This document shows positions 17,430-25,986 of a DNA stretch of 64,000 bases, piece by piece (the stretch's first letter is position 1; each line of letters opens with the position of its first letter). Under the pieces are notes generated by a model that saw only the letters and a list, made by a program, of their open reading frames with translations, was not told the DNA's origin and did not search any database. Origin of the DNA: an uncultured Anaeromyxobacter sp. (GTDB lineage: Bacteria; Myxococcota; Myxococcia; Myxococcales; Anaeromyxobacteraceae); assembly GCA_903855945.1 (NCBI GenBank), contig CAIOAK010000205.1, forward strand, positions 16,421 to 80,420. The letters run 5' to 3'. A program made the position numbers and the translations under genes.

Positions 17430-18911
17430 ATGACCTCTCCCCGGGTACTCCGAACCGTTCGCAGCCTGGCCGCGATCCTCGCCCTCTCGGGGTTCGGGGT
17501 GGGGTTGCCCTCGGGTGCCCTGGCCTACGAGGAGCGGGTCCACCAGCTCATCGGGGAGCGCGCGTTCCCCGTCCCCGGCCCCGCGCCGTCCGCCGCGGGG
17601 CAGGCCGACCTCGACGAGCTGCGCGTCGCCACCTGGCGAGCCGGCGCCGCCCATCCCGACCCGGGCGTCCGTGCACGCTTCCTGGCTCGCTTTCCCTCCG
17701 AGCCCTCCTTCGACCCCTGGGCCTGGAAGCAGTTCCTCGGGCTCACGGCGGAGGCGCGCGTCGTCGGGCTCGATGTGCCCCCCGCCCCGGCGCCGGACGG
17801 TCGGACCCTGCTCGCCCTCTCCTCGCGACTCCCCGACGAGGATCGCCGGAACGTGGAGCGGTTCGCACACGCCCCCGACCGGCACGTCCTGCGCGACGAC
17901 AAGGGGCTGCCCCTCCCGCTCGATCCCGCACAGCTCGACATGGGGGCGCTGACGGGGCTCTCCAGCCAGGCCTGGGCCCATTACGGCCTGCCCCGGCTCG
18001 CCTTCTCCGACTCCCCCGACGTGCTGAAGACCGAGCCCCGCCGCTGGGCCTGGCCTCCCACTGCGAAGGCCTTCGCCCCCGAGATGGCTCAGGTCCACAC
18101 CGACGTGGCGCTCGCGGCGGCCACCTCCGGCACGCCGGGTGGGCGCGCGCTCGGACTCGTCTGGCTCGGGGCGGCACACCACTACATGGAGGACGTGTCG
18201 AACCAGATCCACACGCTCCAGGCGGTCTACCCGTTCTTCCGCGACGCGAAGATCGAGAGCTGGAAGGAGAACCTCTTCTCGCTGTGGGGGCTCCTGCGGC
18301 CGCGCCCGGGGTTCGAGGAGATCGGGCTCGGCATCATCAAGAACCACCACCTCTTCCTCGAGGACCTCTGGGGTGCCCGCACCGCCGACGCGGTCGCCGG
18401 GCTGCCGGGGGGAGCGGGGGCGCAGGCGGGGCTCGCGGCGCTCGCCCGCGGGGATGCGGAGGAGGAGAGGGCGCTCGACGCGCTCCGGCTCGACCCGGCC
18501 GGCCCCTTCGCCCGCGCCATCGCCGAGCAGGTGATCGACGCGTCCAGCCTGGAGGGGGCGGAGGTCTACCTGACCGCGCGCGAGCTCGCCCGCCCACGCC
18601 TCTCCCGGGCTCGCTACGTCTACCAGGCGGCCACCGCCGACGCCGAGCTCCGCCCGTCCCCCGACCCGGCGCAGCTGGCCCGCTTCTACGAGCTGGAGGC
18701 CAAGGGCTTCGGCCGCGCGGCGAGCGCCATCCGGCGCCACGTGCTCCTCTACGACCAGGAGACGGCGCGGGCGGCCCGGTCGGAGGCCGATCGGGTCGCG
18801 GTGCGGGACGCGGTCCTCCGCCGTCTCGTGGCGGACCGGATGGACGCCCGCGATGCCGAGGACTCCCGCCTCGCGTCCTGGCTGGCCGCGAAGGGGATCA
18901 CCCCTCGCTGA
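17430..18911 (+). CDS. Exported protein with phospholipase C/S1-P1-like helical fold (inferred)
   Basis: The 493-residue protein has a signal peptide ending SGALAYE. The segment GLVWLGAAHHYMEDVSNQIHTLQ (~residues 245-267) resembles the zinc-site helix of zinc-dependent phospholipase C and S1/P1 nuclease families (HxxxD...H), and further His occur in GIIKNHHLFLEDLW. The N-terminal YEERVHQLIGERAF could supply the usual N-terminal His. I do not recognise a named family; hydrolase activity is an inference from this pattern. It is the last gene on this strand after the oxidase operon. Confidence 0.6.
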   Translation: MTSPRVLRTVRSLAAILALSGFGVGLPSGALAYEERVHQLIGERAFPVPGPAPSAAGQADLDELRVATWRAGAAHPDPGVRARFLARFPSEPSFDPWAWKQFLGLTAEARVVGLDVPPAPAPDGRTLLALSSRLPDEDRRNVERFAHAPDRHVLRDDKGLPLPLDPAQLDMGALTGLSSQAWAHYGLPRLAFSDSPDVLKTEPRRWAWPPTAKAFAPEMAQVHTDVALAAATSGTPGGRALGLVWLGAAHHYMEDVSNQIHTLQAVYPFFRDAKIESWKENLFSLWGLLRPRPGFEEIGLGIIKNHHLFLEDLWGARTADAVAGLPGGAGAQAGLAALARGDAEEERALDALRLDPAGPFARAIAEQVIDASSLEGAEVYLTARELARPRLSRARYVYQAATADAELRPSPDPAQLARFYELEAKGFGRAASAIRRHVLLYDQETARAARSEADRVAVRDAVLRRLVADRMDARDAEDSRLASWLAAKGITPR

Positions 18912-19953
18912 ACGCGACCCGGAGGCGCGCCGCGACCTCCTCCGGCCAGACCATGCAGTACCGCTCCCCGAGCAGCATGTTGAGGTAGTTCGCGTCCGGG
19001 ACGTGGAGCACCGGGTCGATGTAGAGGCGAGGGAGCAGACGGGCCGACAGGGAGTGTCGGCCGGAGCGCTCCCCCGATCGGTCCGACACGAAGGTCATGT
19101 TGAAGCTCCAGAGACCCGCTCCCGCGAATCCCCGGAGCGCCCGGTGCGCCCCGACGGCGAAGTCGGCGATGTCCTCGTCGGTGAGCTCGAGGACCGTGGA
19201 CTTTCCGGGCAGCACCGCCCTGCAGTCGCCGAGCAGCCCGATCGGTGAGAACGGGACGAACCAGGTCCAGCCCCCGGTCCGCCCCACCACTCGTCCGGCC
19301 TCCTCCTCCGCGGCCAGGAGGTCGGGCGCGAAGGGGCGGCCGGTGGAGGCGAGCCAGGATTCCTCCGCCGCCAGCTCGCGCCGGGTGGCGCTCCCCGGCT
19401 CGGACGTGCCGAGGACCTGGAGGTGGGGGTGGAGCTGCGTTCCCCCTGCCGGCGGCATGAAGTTCCAGGTGACCATGCCGTACAGGTCACCGCCCATGCG
19501 GGGGAGGGTGGCGGAGAGGAAGTCGCGCGCCGTGGCGATTCCGTTCACGACGAGCGATTCCGGCACGTCGGCCATCGAGACGTCGTGCCGGGCGACCGGG
19601 ACGACCACCGCCGAGAGCTCGTCGTAGGGGAACAGGTTCGGGAAGACCACGGCCTCCCCGCGACGGAATCGCCCGCCCGGTACCAGGTCTTCCGGGAAGC
19701 GCGGAGTGACGACGTCGATCCTTCCCGGGCAGAACGGGCATCCCGGCCGGCGCGCCTCCGCGAGGTCGGCGAGGTCGGAGGGGGCCGCCGCCGGCAGCGA
19801 GAAGTGGCAGATCCGGGAGGATTCGCCGGTGAGGGGGTCGTACCGGATCTCGCTCTCGACGTCGGTGAGCGCGAAGGAGTTCCGGGGGTCGTGGATGCGG
19901 GCGACCCTCCGTTCCTTCCGAAAAATCAGCCCATCAGACCGAATCCGAGCCAT
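18898..19953 (-). CDS. Galactose-1-phosphate uridylyltransferase-like (HIT superfamily) protein
   Basis: The 351-residue protein has a zinc-site-like CPFCPGR (~75), FPNLFPYDELSAVVVP, and the nucleotidyl-transferase active-site stretch GGTQLHPHLQVL, in which HPHxQ carries the catalytic His. This is the GalT/ADP-glucose phosphorylase architecture: two HIT-like halves. It transfers a nucleotidyl group between sugar phosphates or phosphorolyses NDP-sugars; the sugar is unknown. The start at 19953 follows GGGGGTAGG. It overlaps the preceding convergent gene by 14 bases. Confidence 0.75.
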   Translation of the reverse strand: MARIRSDGLIFRKERRVARIHDPRNSFALTDVESEIRYDPLTGESSRICHFSLPAAAPSDLADLAEARRPGCPFCPGRIDVVTPRFPEDLVPGGRFRRGEAVVFPNLFPYDELSAVVVPVARHDVSMADVPESLVVNGIATARDFLSATLPRMGGDLYGMVTWNFMPPAGGTQLHPHLQVLGTSEPGSATRRELAAEESWLASTGRPFAPDLLAAEEEAGRVVGRTGGWTWFVPFSPIGLLGDCRAVLPGKSTVLELTDEDIADFAVGAHRALRGFAGAGLWSFNMTFVSDRSGERSGRHSLSARLLPRLYIDPVLHVPDANYLNMLLGERYCMVWPEEVAARLRVAFSEG

Positions 19954-20060
19954 CCTACCCCCCAGCACCCAACAGGGTGCCTCCATACCGTTAGCCAACC
20001 GTGCTCGTTCAGCATTAGCTGAGACTCCACCACCTTCACAACTTTGCCGGGGAGAGAACG

Positions 20061-20585
20061 ATGGCCCAGACGATCGACTTCGCCAAGCTGACCCTCAAGG
20101 ACGCGCTCGACCTCGCCGTCCTGATCGAGGAGGAGGCTCGGGGCCGCTACGACGAGTTCGCGAAGCTCGTGGGCGGCCGCTACCCGGGCGACGCGGACGA
20201 GGTGTTCCGGAACATGGCGGTGTACGAGGGGAAGCACCGGGACGAGCTGAAGGCGCGCCGCCAGCAGCTCTTCGGCTCCGCGCCGGTCACGGTGACTCTC
20301 GCCCTCCTCGACGACGTCGAGGCGCCCGACCGGGGCCAGCCGCGCGTCTTCATGTCGCCCCGCCAGGCCATGGAGGTGGCGCTCCTCTCCGAGGAGAAGG
20401 CCTGGACCTTCTTCGACGACGCGCTGAAGCACGTGAAGGACGCCGAAGTGCGCAAGCTCTTCGAGGAGCTGCGCGGCGAGGAGAAGCAGTACCAAGAGTA
20501 CATCCGCAAGGCCATGGTCACCCTCCCGTCCGGACCGGACGTCGAGGAGGACGAGGCCGACGCGCCAGGGTCCGACGCGGGGTAG
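20061..20585 (+). CDS. Rubrerythrin-like diiron protein
   Basis: This 174-residue ferritin-like four-helix protein has Glu-containing iron motifs at IEEEARGRYDEF (~23), NMAVYEGKHRDEL (~55), LLSEEKAWTFFDDAL (~112) and ELRGEEKQYQEYI (~145). The C-terminal rubredoxin domain of classic rubrerythrin is absent and is replaced by an acidic tail. Such proteins reduce hydrogen peroxide in anaerobes using an external electron donor. The ATG follows GGGGAGAGAACG. The upstream gap, divergent from the GalT-like gene, contains a GCACCC-AACA-GGGTGC hairpin. Confidence 0.85.
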   Translation: MAQTIDFAKLTLKDALDLAVLIEEEARGRYDEFAKLVGGRYPGDADEVFRNMAVYEGKHRDELKARRQQLFGSAPVTVTLALLDDVEAPDRGQPRVFMSPRQAMEVALLSEEKAWTFFDDALKHVKDAEVRKLFEELRGEEKQYQEYIRKAMVTLPSGPDVEEDEADAPGSDAG

Positions 20586-20587
20586 CC

Positions 20588-21289
20588 TTGGTCCGCTTCG
20601 TGCTCGTCCGGCCGCGGGTCCCCGAGAACGTGGGGGCGGCCGCCCGGGTCCTGCGCAACTTCGGGCACGCCGACTGGGTCCTCGTCGATCCGGAGCGGCT
20701 CGATCTGTCGGCGGCGCGTCGCATGGCGGTGGGAGCGGAGGATCTCCTCGACGGAGTCCCGGTCGTGCCGCGGCTCGACGACGCGGTCCAGGACTGCGCC
20801 TGGGTGGTGGGCACCGACTCCCGCCGCGTGCGAGGCCGGCCGCCGCTCGATCCCGAGGAGCTGGCCGGCGCCCTGGGGGAGCAGCCGCCCCGGGGGAGGA
20901 CCGCGCTCGTCTTCGGCGGCGAGCGGGACGGACTGCGGGCCGGGGAGCTGGCGCGCTGCGACGCCCTCTCCCGCATCCCCGCCTCCTCGCCACAGCCCTC
21001 CCTCAACCTCGCCCAGGCCGTGGCGGTCTACGCCTTCACGCTCCGTCCACGGGCTCGCCCGGCGCGCAGCGCCCCCGCCGCCCCGCCCGCCGTCGCCGAC
21101 GACGGGGAACTCCTCCGGGTGGAGGGCTCGCTGCGGGAGGCGCTCTCCGCGGGCGGGTTCCTGCGGGGTCCCGAGCGTCACGCGGTGCGGGACCTCTTTC
21201 ACACGCTGCGCCGGTCCCGCCTCACCCGGCGCGAGGCGCGCCTCTGGATCGCCGCCCTGCTCCGGGTGGCTCGAAGGGAGAACGCGTGA
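20588..21289 (+). CDS. TrmJ/SpoU-type RNA methyltransferase
   Basis: The 233-residue protein has the SPOUT knot of TrmJ-like 2'-O-methyltransferases: VLVRPRVPENVGAAARVLRNFG near the N-terminus, TALVFGGERDGLRAGEL and SLNLAQAVAVYAF for SAM binding, then a ~70-residue helical extension (SRLTRREARLWIAALLR) as in TrmJ. It probably methylates the tRNA anticodon loop (position 32). The start is TTG at 20588 or GTG at 20600; both are close to the upstream stop. It overlaps the next gene (GTGA). Confidence 0.85.
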   Translation: MVRFVLVRPRVPENVGAAARVLRNFGHADWVLVDPERLDLSAARRMAVGAEDLLDGVPVVPRLDDAVQDCAWVVGTDSRRVRGRPPLDPEELAGALGEQPPRGRTALVFGGERDGLRAGELARCDALSRIPASSPQPSLNLAQAVAVYAFTLRPRARPARSAPAAPPAVADDGELLRVEGSLREALSAGGFLRGPERHAVRDLFHTLRRSRLTRREARLWIAALLRVARRENA

Positions 21290-22155
21290 CCGACGCACGC
21301 CCCCGCCGCAGCGCCCTCTACGTCCCGGCCGCGAACGCCCGGGCCCTGGAGAAGATCCCGGGGATCGACGCGGACGTGGTCCTGGTGGACCTGGAGGACG
21401 CCGTCGCGCCGGCCGCCAAGGAGGGGGCGCGCAGCACCGCGCTCGCGGCCATCCGGCGGGGCCTCGGCCGGGCCGAGGTCGTACTCAGGGTGAATGGTGC
21501 CGGGACCCCCTGGGGTGCCGCGGACCTGGCCGCCGCGGCCACCTCGGGCGCCGATGCGGTCCTCCTGCCGAAGGTGGAGGGTGCCGAGTCGGTCCGGGAG
21601 GCCGAGCGGATGCTCGTGGCCGCCGGCGCGCCCGCCTCGCTCGCGCTCTGGGCCATGATCGAGACGCCGGCCGGTGTGCTCCGCGCGGCCGAGGTGGCCG
21701 CCGCCACCCCGCGCCTCGCCTGCCTCGTGGCCGGCACCTCCGACCTCGTGAAGGACCTGCGGGCACGCCACACGCCGGGGCGCATGGAGGTGCTCGTCTC
21801 CCTCTCCCTCGTGGTCCTGGCCGCGCGGGCGAGCGGCCTGGCGGCGCTCGACGGCGTGCACCTCGACCTCTCCGACGACGCCGGCTTCGAGGCCGCCTGT
21901 CGCCAGGGGCGCGATCTGGGGTTCGACGGGAAGACGCTCATCCACCCCCGGACCGTGGACGCCGCCAACGCGGCATTCACTCCGAGTGAAGAAGAGATGG
22001 AGCGGGCCCGGCGGATCATCGAGGCCCACGCCGTTGCCGAGGCCGAGGGGAAGGGGGTCGTCGTGGTGGACGGGCGGCTCGTCGAGTCGCTTCACGTCGC
22101 CGAGGCCCGGCGGGTGGTGGCGCTGTCCGCGGCCATCGCGGCCCGCCGCGGATAG
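21286..22155 (+). CDS. HpcH/HpaI aldolase-citrate lyase family protein (CitE-like)
   Basis: The 289-residue TIM-barrel lyase begins RRSALYVPAANARALEKI and has VLVDLEDAVAP (Mg-binding Asp/Glu region), EVVLRVNGAGTPW with the CoA/substrate Arg, LWAMIETPAGVL with the metal-binding Glu, and GKTLIHPRTVDAANAAFTPS. It resembles stand-alone CitE-like and L-malyl/beta-methylmalyl-CoA lyases that cleave or form acyl-CoA carbon-carbon bonds. No citrate lyase alpha or gamma subunit is nearby. It contains an exact copy of the dispersed palindrome. Confidence 0.85.
   Translation: MTDARPRRSALYVPAANARALEKIPGIDADVVLVDLEDAVAPAAKEGARSTALAAIRRGLGRAEVVLRVNGAGTPWGAADLAAAATSGADAVLLPKVEGAESVREAERMLVAAGAPASLALWAMIETPAGVLRAAEVAAATPRLACLVAGTSDLVKDLRARHTPGRMEVLVSLSLVVLAARASGLAALDGVHLDLSDDAGFEAACRQGRDLGFDGKTLIHPRTVDAANAAFTPSEEEMERARRIIEAHAVAEAEGKGVVVVDGRLVESLHVAEARRVVALSAAIAARRG
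21976..21990. repeat. Dispersed palindrome, copy B (in CitE-like gene)
   Basis: TTCACTCCGAGTGAA is a perfect 7-1-7 palindrome inside the CitE-like gene. It coincides with ACT, AGT and GAA GAA codons, which are rare in the rest of that gene. Confidence 0.5.
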
Positions 22156-22164
22156 GATCTCCCG

Positions 22165-22779
22165 GTGGCCGCGCCCAGCCTCGACGACGTCCGCCTGGCC
22201 CTGGCCCGCCGCCCGGCGCTGCACCTGCCGGAGCCGCAGCCTCGCCGTGCCGCAGTGTCGGTCGTGCTGCGCGATCGGCCGCGCGGGCCGGAGATCCTCT
22301 TCATCCGGCGCGCCGAGCGGGCCGGCGACCTCTGGTCTGGCCACGTGGCCTTCCCCGGCGGGCGGGTCGAGCCGGGGGAGGGGCTCGAGGAGGCGGCTGT
22401 CCGGGAGACCCGGGAAGAGGTGGGGCTCGATCTGCGCGCCGCCGCCGCACGCCTGGGCGCCCTCGACGAGATCCAGGCCATCGGAAGGGGCAGGGCGGTG
22501 GGGCTCTCCATCCAGCCCTGGGTGTGGGCGCTGCACACCGATCCCGGACCGTTCCAGCTCTCGGAGGAGGTGGCGGAGGTGCGTTGGGTCGGGCTGGGTG
22601 ATCTCCTCGACCCGGCGCGACGGGCGCCGTTCCCGTACGTCCACGAGGGGCGGGAACTCGTCCTCCCCAGCCTGGACGTGGACGGGCTCGTGATCTGGGG
22701 GCTCACCTACCGGATGCTGGAGATCTTCGCGGCGGTGCTGGGCGAGGAGCTCCCCGGGCACCCGAGTCGGGGCCTCTAG
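22165..22779 (+). CDS. Nudix hydrolase, CoA diphosphatase type
   Basis: This 204-residue Nudix protein has the full box in GGRVEPGEGLEEAAVRETRE-EVG (~residues 70-92, G-5x-E-7x-REUXEE). VLFIRRAE-like ILFIRRAERAGDLWSGHVAF ahead of the box and LGALDEIQ after it are features of NudL/CoAse proteins that hydrolyse coenzyme A and its oxidised forms. The start is GTG at 22165. It lies 9 bases after the CitE-like gene, consistent with CoA-related metabolism in one operon. It overlaps the convergent methyltransferase by 4 bases. Confidence 0.88.
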   Translation: MAAPSLDDVRLALARRPALHLPEPQPRRAAVSVVLRDRPRGPEILFIRRAERAGDLWSGHVAFPGGRVEPGEGLEEAAVRETREEVGLDLRAAAARLGALDEIQAIGRGRAVGLSIQPWVWALHTDPGPFQLSEEVAEVRWVGLGDLLDPARRAPFPYVHEGRELVLPSLDVDGLVIWGLTYRMLEIFAAVLGEELPGHPSRGL

Positions 22780-23516
22780 CCGCCGAGGATCTCGAGCACC
22801 CAGGTCTTCATGACCGGCCGGTCCTCGATGGCGGTGGTGGTCGGGACGAGGTAGGCGCCCCGGTCCACGGCCCCCTCCCGGGCCGAGTAGAGCCGTCCAG
22901 GGTCGCCCGCCAGGACCCTGACCCCGCGGGCGGCGAGCCCCCGGCCCCAGGCCTGGAATCGCGCCGAGAGCTCCTTCTCGTAGAAGACGTCCCCGGCGAG
23001 CACCACGTCCACGTCGGGGAGGTCCGCATCGAGCGGCGAGCGCGCCTGGAAATCCAGCACGACCCCGTTGTGGAGCGCGTTCAGCCGGACCGCCCCCTCG
23101 CAGAAGGGGTCGACGTCGAAGGCCACCACCCGGGAGGCCCCGGCGAGCACCGCTGCGATGGCCACGAGGCCGCTGCCGGTGCCGACGTCGGCCACCCGGA
23201 GCCCCGCCACGAGCTCCGGATGGTCGAGGACGTGCCGGGCCAGAGCCTGCCCGCCAGCCCACGGGAACGCCCAGAACGGCGAATCGTCCCAGCCGGCCAG
23301 GTCGGCGGCGGTGGCGCGCCAGAGCTCCGTCATCTCGGTGGCCTGGTAGATCTCGATCTCCGGCACGAGCGGCACGGGCGCGAGCGCCGTCCGGTCCCGG
23401 ATGAAGTCCATCCAGCCGTCGAGACTTCGGCTCGGGGCGGGAACAACTCCGGTCGGGGGTACGGCGCCATCGGGTGTCGGCACAGGTGCACCTTCGGCTG
23501 AATGGCCGGGAATCAC
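22776..23516 (-). CDS. METTL20/ETFB-lysine-methyltransferase-like protein
   Basis: This Rossmann methyltransferase has LVPEIEIYQATEMTELWRA near the N-terminus, PFWAFPWAGGQALARHVLDH, SAM motif I in VADVGTGSGLVAIAAVLAGA, VVAFDVDPFCEGAVRLNA and the DVVLAGDVFYEKEL catalytic-region motif. This matches the METTL20-type family, which methylates Lys residues of electron-transfer flavoprotein beta in animals and some bacteria. The true start may be ATG at 23411 (MDFIRDRT), because the first ~35 residues from the GTG at 23516 are low-complexity. Confidence 0.8.
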   Translation of the reverse strand: MIPGHSAEGAPVPTPDGAVPPTGVVPAPSRSLDGWMDFIRDRTALAPVPLVPEIEIYQATEMTELWRATAADLAGWDDSPFWAFPWAGGQALARHVLDHPELVAGLRVADVGTGSGLVAIAAVLAGASRVVAFDVDPFCEGAVRLNALHNGVVLDFQARSPLDADLPDVDVVLAGDVFYEKELSARFQAWGRGLAARGVRVLAGDPGRLYSAREGAVDRGAYLVPTTTAIEDRPVMKTWVLEILGG

Positions 23517-23571
23517 AACCCGGCGGCCGGGCGATGCGGAAACTCAAGCAGGCGTGAGTTCGTCCGGTCGC

Positions 23572-24705
23572 TCAGGGAGACGGTCGCCCGGGCTCCCCGC
23601 CGGCCGTCAGCGGGCTGGCCAGCCAGACGCGGAGCAGGGTCCAGGTGAGGCCGAGCAGCGTGGGACCGACGAAGACGCCGATGAAGCCCCAGGCCACGAG
23701 GCCACCGATGGCGCCCAGGAAGATGACCGACATCGGGAGCCCCGTGCCCCGGCTGATCACGTAGGGGCGCGCCACCGAGTCGATGACGTTGTTGGCGATG
23801 AAGCCCCAGACGAGCGTGAAGATCGCCGCTCCGGGGCGGCCGGCGTAGAAGAGCCAGCCCGCGGCTCCCAGGTAGACGAGGTGGATGCCGAGCTGCATGA
23901 CGTCCATCACGAAGGAGACCACCATCAGCATGGCCACCGCCGGGACGCCGACCACCCACAGGCCGATCCCCTCGAGCAACGCGAGCCCCGCGGCGGTTCC
24001 GATGATCCCCACCGAGACGTAGCGGATGGTGGTGCCGCCCAGCTCGACGAGATGCACCGCGTGGCTGCCCCCCACCCGTTCGGCGATCCGGATCGCCATC
24101 GCCGCGCCCCGCTGCCCGCCCGCCAGCATGGGCCAGGCGAGGACCACGGCGAGAAGCACCTGGACGATGGTCCAGGTGCTCGCGAGCACGCGCATCAAGC
24201 CCCACTCGGCCATGCGCGCAGATTCGGCCCGGCTGCCGGCGAACTGCGCGATGAGCCCCTCGACCGCTTCCCGCCATCCTCCGGAGAAAAGGCGCCCGAT
24301 CACCGGCAGCTCGCGGATCCACTGCGGGGGGTCGGGGAGGGTCCAGGTCTCGGGGTGGGAGGCCAGCGCGACGATGCTGCGGAGGCTGGGGACGATCGCC
24401 ATGGCGGTGAGCGCGATGGGCGCGACGACGAGCACGAGGAGGACCAGCACGGAGAGCGAGGCCGCCACGCCCGCATGCCCCCCCGTCCGGTGAAGGAACC
24501 AGCGGTGGAGCGGCCACACCGTGACCGACATGAAGAGCGACCAGAGGAGGATGGTGCCGAACGGTGCCAGGATGGCGAAGGCGGTCGCCAGCAGGGCGCC
24601 GACCAGCGCCAGCGCGATCCCACGCTCGAAGAGTCCACGCCCTCCCTGGGGGGCCGAGGTGCCGTCCACCGATACCCCATACCCTCCCGCGCCCCGCCGG
24701 AGCAA
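23572..24705 (-). CDS. AI-2E family transporter (PerM/YdiK type)
   Basis: This ~377-residue inner-membrane protein has eight or so hydrophobic helices in the PerM arrangement: two pairs near the N-terminus (GIALALVGALLATAFAIL), a polar central region (PEWTL-like stretch with PPQWIRELPVIG), and the conserved C-terminal block FIANNVIDSVARPYVISRG followed by FLGAIGGLVAWGFIGVFVGP. Members export autoinducer-2 or act as Na+/H+ antiporters; the substrate is unknown. A GTG at 24669 with GGAGGG upstream is an alternative and perhaps better start. Confidence 0.85.
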   Translation of the reverse strand: MLRRGAGGYGVSVDGTSAPQGGRGLFERGIALALVGALLATAFAILAPFGTILLWSLFMSVTVWPLHRWFLHRTGGHAGVAASLSVLVLLVLVVAPIALTAMAIVPSLRSIVALASHPETWTLPDPPQWIRELPVIGRLFSGGWREAVEGLIAQFAGSRAESARMAEWGLMRVLASTWTIVQVLLAVVLAWPMLAGGQRGAAMAIRIAERVGGSHAVHLVELGGTTIRYVSVGIIGTAAGLALLEGIGLWVVGVPAVAMLMVVSFVMDVMQLGIHLVYLGAAGWLFYAGRPGAAIFTLVWGFIANNVIDSVARPYVISRGTGLPMSVIFLGAIGGLVAWGFIGVFVGPTLLGLTWTLLRVWLASPLTAGGEPGRPSP

Positions 24706-24728
24706 CAGCGGGCTGGTATGGTCTCCTC

Positions 24729-25979
24729 ATGTCCACTCCGCGATCGAAGACCGCCTACGTCGTCCGCCCGCCGACGGCCGTCCTGACCCGGGGCTTCGAC
24801 CCGCGCCTGTCGGTGGGGTCGGCCCGCCCGGCCGTCTTCCGCTCGTCCACCTACGTCTTCTCGAGCCCCGAGGCCGCCGAGCGCGCCTTCGCCATCGCGC
24901 TCGGGAAGGCGCGCCCCGCAGACGGGGAGAGCGTGGACCTCATCTACTCCCGCCTCTCCCACCCGAACGCCGAGATCGCCGAGGACCACCTGGTCCCGCT
25001 CGAGAAGGGGGCCGAGTCGGCGGCGGTCTTCAACTCCGGCATGGCGGCCATCTCCACGATCTTCCTCACGCTGTGCCCGCCCGGGTCGAGCTTCGTCTAC
25101 ACGGTTCCGCTCTACGGCGGCACCCAGCACCTCATCCACCAGCTGCTCGAGCCGATGGGGGTGAAGGGCATCCCGGTGATGGCCGGCGACGCGGGTGCGA
25201 TGGCCCTGGCCGTGGCGGGCGCGCGCAACCTCCGGCTCGTGCTGGTCGAGTCGCCGGCGAACCCCACGCTGGTGATGACGGACATCGCGGCCGCCGCGGC
25301 CGCCGCCGGGGAGCACCCGGACCGGCCCGTGGTGGCGGTGGACAACACCTTCATGGGCCCAACCTTCCAGCACCCGCTCGTGCTCGGCGCCGACCTGTCG
25401 GTCTACTCGGCGACCAAGTACCTGGGGGGATTCAGCGACATGCTGGGCGGCGCGGTCCTGGGCCGGGATCCCGAGCTGCTGGTGCGGCTCCGGGGCACCC
25501 GGGCCATCCTGGGGAACATCCTCCAGCCCGACGAGGCCTGGATGCTCGACGGGCGCCTCCCCACCGTCGGGCTGCGCATGAACCGTCAGTCGAAGAACGC
25601 CCAGCGCATCGCCGAGGCGCTGCAGGGCCATCCGCGGCTGCGCCGGATCATCTATCCGTCGCTCTTCACCGACCCCGAGCAGGTTCGCATCCGCGACGCC
25701 CAGTGCAGCTACCCCGGGGGCATCCTCTCCCTGGTCCTCGAGGGAGGGAAGCGGGCCGCCTTCGACTTCCTGCGGCGGCTGCGCATCGCCAAGAACGCCG
25801 TCAGCCTGGGGGGCGTCGAGACGCTGGCCTGCCACCCGGCCACCACCACACACTCCGAGATGTCGGACGAGGAGCTGGTCCGCTACGGCGTGGGGCAGGA
25901 CCTCGTGCGCATCTCCGTGGGGATCGAGCACTGGCGCGACCTGCTCGCCGAGATCCGCGGCGCGCTCGACGAGAGCTGA
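24729..25979 (+). CDS. Cys/Met-metabolism PLP-dependent enzyme (methionine gamma-lyase-like)
   Basis: This 416-residue fold-type I PLP enzyme has YSRLSHPNAEIAED near the N-terminus, VFNSGMAAISTIFL for the phosphate-binding region, VPLYGGTQHLIHQLLE with the stacking Tyr, VAVDNTFMGPTFQ carrying the PLP Asp, and YSATKYLGG with the Schiff-base Lys. RISVGIEHWRDLLAEI is the conserved C-terminus. It could be methionine gamma-lyase or a sulfhydrylase/cystathionine enzyme. The usual Cys near the active site of methionine gamma-lyase cannot be assigned, so the reaction stays open. Confidence 0.88.
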   Translation: MSTPRSKTAYVVRPPTAVLTRGFDPRLSVGSARPAVFRSSTYVFSSPEAAERAFAIALGKARPADGESVDLIYSRLSHPNAEIAEDHLVPLEKGAESAAVFNSGMAAISTIFLTLCPPGSSFVYTVPLYGGTQHLIHQLLEPMGVKGIPVMAGDAGAMALAVAGARNLRLVLVESPANPTLVMTDIAAAAAAAGEHPDRPVVAVDNTFMGPTFQHPLVLGADLSVYSATKYLGGFSDMLGGAVLGRDPELLVRLRGTRAILGNILQPDEAWMLDGRLPTVGLRMNRQSKNAQRIAEALQGHPRLRRIIYPSLFTDPEQVRIRDAQCSYPGGILSLVLEGGKRAAFDFLRRLRIAKNAVSLGGVETLACHPATTTHSEMSDEELVRYGVGQDLVRISVGIEHWRDLLAEIRGALDES

Positions 25980-25986
25980 GCGCGCG